This document shows, in pieces, positions 62,701 to 64,000 of a stretch of 64,000 nucleotides of DNA. The position numbers were made by a program, and so were the translations under genes. How positions within the stretch are numbered: position 1 is the stretch's first letter; every line of letters begins with the position of its first letter. The stretch is from JAAFHB01 sp963677935 (GTDB lineage: Bacteria > Bacteroidota > Bacteroidia > Bacteroidales > Prolixibacteraceae). The notes beneath the pieces were generated by a model. It did not search any database. It was not told where the DNA came from and saw only the letters and a list, made by a program, of their open reading frames with translations. The stretch is taken from contig CAXXEH010000003.1 of NCBI GenBank assembly GCA_963677935.2, positions 6,138,001-6,202,000 on the forward strand, written 5' to 3'.

Positions 62701-64000
62701 ATGAAGGCTTTAATATTAGCAATTTTCCTGGTCATTATGGGGATAACCATCCCTGCAGATGCGGCAACCATTATCCTCACCAGCGATCAACAGTTGAATG
62801 ATCTTCTTAATCCTGATAAGAAGATCGACCTTTCCACGGGAAGGGAGAAACAATTCGGGTGCCTCAGGGAGATCTGTGAACAGGCTCAGAAGAGAGGTGA
62901 CCATGAGCTGACGATCGCCTTTGATGAATTCTTCCGGCAATATCGTGAGCAGGCAGGTACTGAAAGAAAGATGACACCCGACATGGATGAATACATCGAT
63001 AAGATCAAGCAGATAGGTGAGTTTGCCGCCAAATATCAGATGGGCATCGGCCTGAGTATGCTTAGTCCGCTTGAACTGGGACCGGCTTATAAGAAAAATA
63101 CAGGCGAAAATGGACGTTGGGTGAACTATAAAGTGGGCTACAGAGATCCCTCCTCGGGTAAGTTCTCCCTTCAGATGTGGCAACAACTTTCGTGGACAAA
63201 CAATAAAGGAAAATTTAAGATCAGTCTGAAGAATGTCAGGGCGTTTGCTTTCAGGGAAACTTCCGTAGCAAAAAGTTCCTTCAAAGCGGTATCGCCTGAG
63301 GATATTATCGAAATAAAAGGTGTCCAATACGAGGCACTTGATTCGACAAAGGTTTTGCCAAACGGAGAATTGTGGGTAGGCGCTAATTCGACAGAGACCC
63401 GTGATATGGTTTTCGAGTCACGTAACCTGAGGGTCTTCTATAACGGTGATTTACAACTAAAGGGTTTTAACCGGGTGATGGTCCTTCTTGAGTACGATAC
63501 CCCGGAGATGGATTATTTCAGTCCTGATGCAATGCCTTTCCTGAAGAATCTGTTTACAAAATACCACGACAAAGGGATTAACCTCGTTTCGCTCTATTCC
63601 GATGAAATGCATATCCAGCAGGATTGGTATTATTTTGTGCACCACGAAAATGGTCAGTTTAACATCAGGTACCTGACTAAGAATTTTTCGGATGTCTATA
63701 AAAAGAAATTCGGACAGGAGTTTGAGGATAAACACCTGCTCTATTTTGCCTACGGTTCACCTTTCTTTGAGACCGGTGCAAAGGCTATCCGAAATGTTCA
63801 GTATGTGATGGGACCAAAACCGGAAGATATTCATCGCACCTTTCTGCTGCGCGACCGTTATTTCAAACTGTTGAATCATGGCGTGACCGATCTGTTTAAA
63901 GAAGCCAAACAGTTTGGTGAGACACTTTTCGGTCATCAACTCGAAGCCACGGGTCACTCCTCATGGGCCGAAAGTCCCACCATCGATCTTTGGGATACGG
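62701..64000 (+). CDS. Secreted protein of unknown family, N-terminal part
   Basis: The frame starts at the ATG at 62701 and runs to the window end without a stop, giving 433 residues. A signal peptide (ALILAIFLVIMGITIPADA) is clear. Then comes IDLSTGREKQFGCLREICEQ, a long charged helical part, IGLSMLSPLELGPAYKK, a beta-rich part (about 140-260), and YSDEMHIQQDWYYFVHH near residue 300, where Glu in a barrel-strand position could be catalytic. HRTFLLRDRYFK follows. It looks like a large glycosidase with a TIM-barrel-type core, but I cannot name a family. It is 27 bases after the amidohydrolase and presumably in the same operon. Confidence 0.75.
   Translation, partial: MKALILAIFLVIMGITIPADAATIILTSDQQLNDLLNPDKKIDLSTGREKQFGCLREICEQAQKRGDHELTIAFDEFFRQYREQAGTERKMTPDMDEYIDKIKQIGEFAAKYQMGIGLSMLSPLELGPAYKKNTGENGRWVNYKVGYRDPSSGKFSLQMWQQLSWTNNKGKFKISLKNVRAFAFRETSVAKSSFKAVSPEDIIEIKGVQYEALDSTKVLPNGELWVGANSTETRDMVFESRNLRVFYNGDLQLKGFNRVMVLLEYDTPEMDYFSPDAMPFLKNLFTKYHDKGINLVSLYSDEMHIQQDWYYFVHHENGQFNIRYLTKNFSDVYKKKFGQEFEDKHLLYFAYGSPFFETGAKAIRNVQYVMGPKPEDIHRTFLLRDRYFKLLNHGVTDLFKEAKQFGETLFGHQLEATGHSSWAESPTIDLWDT

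Overview
The window comes from a Bacteroidota chromosome, most likely Bacteroidales/Marinilabiliales-like. The evidence is the 16S and 23S text with a Bacteroidota-type 3' end, promoters of the TTTG-N19-20-TAnnTTTG type instead of sigma70 boxes, an ISAon1-type IS, a fused hemC-hemD gene, DapL-type lysine synthesis, and a large sulfatase/rhamnosidase locus. No finer placement is attempted. Base composition is moderate to low G+C, with AT-rich intergenic DNA.

Layout. (1) 1-4964: housekeeping genes. dapL (cut by the window edge) is divergent from an aspartate kinase; then come a broken secreted sugar-isomerase-like gene, a small unknown membrane/lipoprotein-like gene, dihydroorotase pyrC, and a dolichol-phosphate-mannose-synthase-like glycosyltransferase. 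(2) 5392-19677: two nearly identical rRNA operons (16S, tRNA-Ile, tRNA-Ala, 23S, 5S) in direct orientation, 8469 bp apart, with only the IMP dehydrogenase gene guaB between them. The terminal hairpin region of the second copy is split by an ISL3/ISAon1-type insertion sequence (about 19.7-21.2 kb). (3) 21524-31200, minus strand: a heme biosynthesis block in the order of transcription hemA, hemC-hemD fusion, hemB, hemL (one-base frameshift), hemE, hemN, hemG, then a small cytochrome-b-like membrane protein. (4) 31691-36924, plus strand: a five-gene cassette of two coiled-coil proteins (one membrane-bound), a membrane-anchored periplasmic-binding domain fused to an OmpA-like peptidoglycan-binding domain, an ABC permease and an ABC ATPase. 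No described system is recognised in this layout, and it is the best candidate here for something new. (5) 36921-40823, minus strand: hemH, hemF, an OmpR-type response regulator and a histidine kinase in one tight run, completing the pathway from glutamyl-tRNA to heme. An MDR-type reductase lies upstream. (6) 42.1-64 kb: a carbohydrate locus. A possible SusC leader remnant and a secreted C45-type hydrolase lie on the minus strand. On the plus strand are three sulfatases, a GH78 rhamnosidase, a GH106-like protein, a DUF5722-type putative glycosidase, a GH78 fragment, a full GH106 rhamnosidase, a GH99-like putative glycosidase with a C-terminal binding domain, a COG3618-type amidohydrolase (lactonase-like) and a secreted protein cut by the window end.

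How the parts work together. The heme genes form a complete set from Glu-tRNA to protoheme, with both an oxygen-independent (HemN) and an oxygen-dependent (HemF) coproporphyrinogen oxidase, which suits a facultative or micro-aerobic organism. The 43.8-64 kb locus looks built to strip sulfate and rhamnose from a sulfated, rhamnose-rich polysaccharide; no SusC/SusD pair is present in the window. All product calls are from reading motifs and family resemblance; no database search was run.
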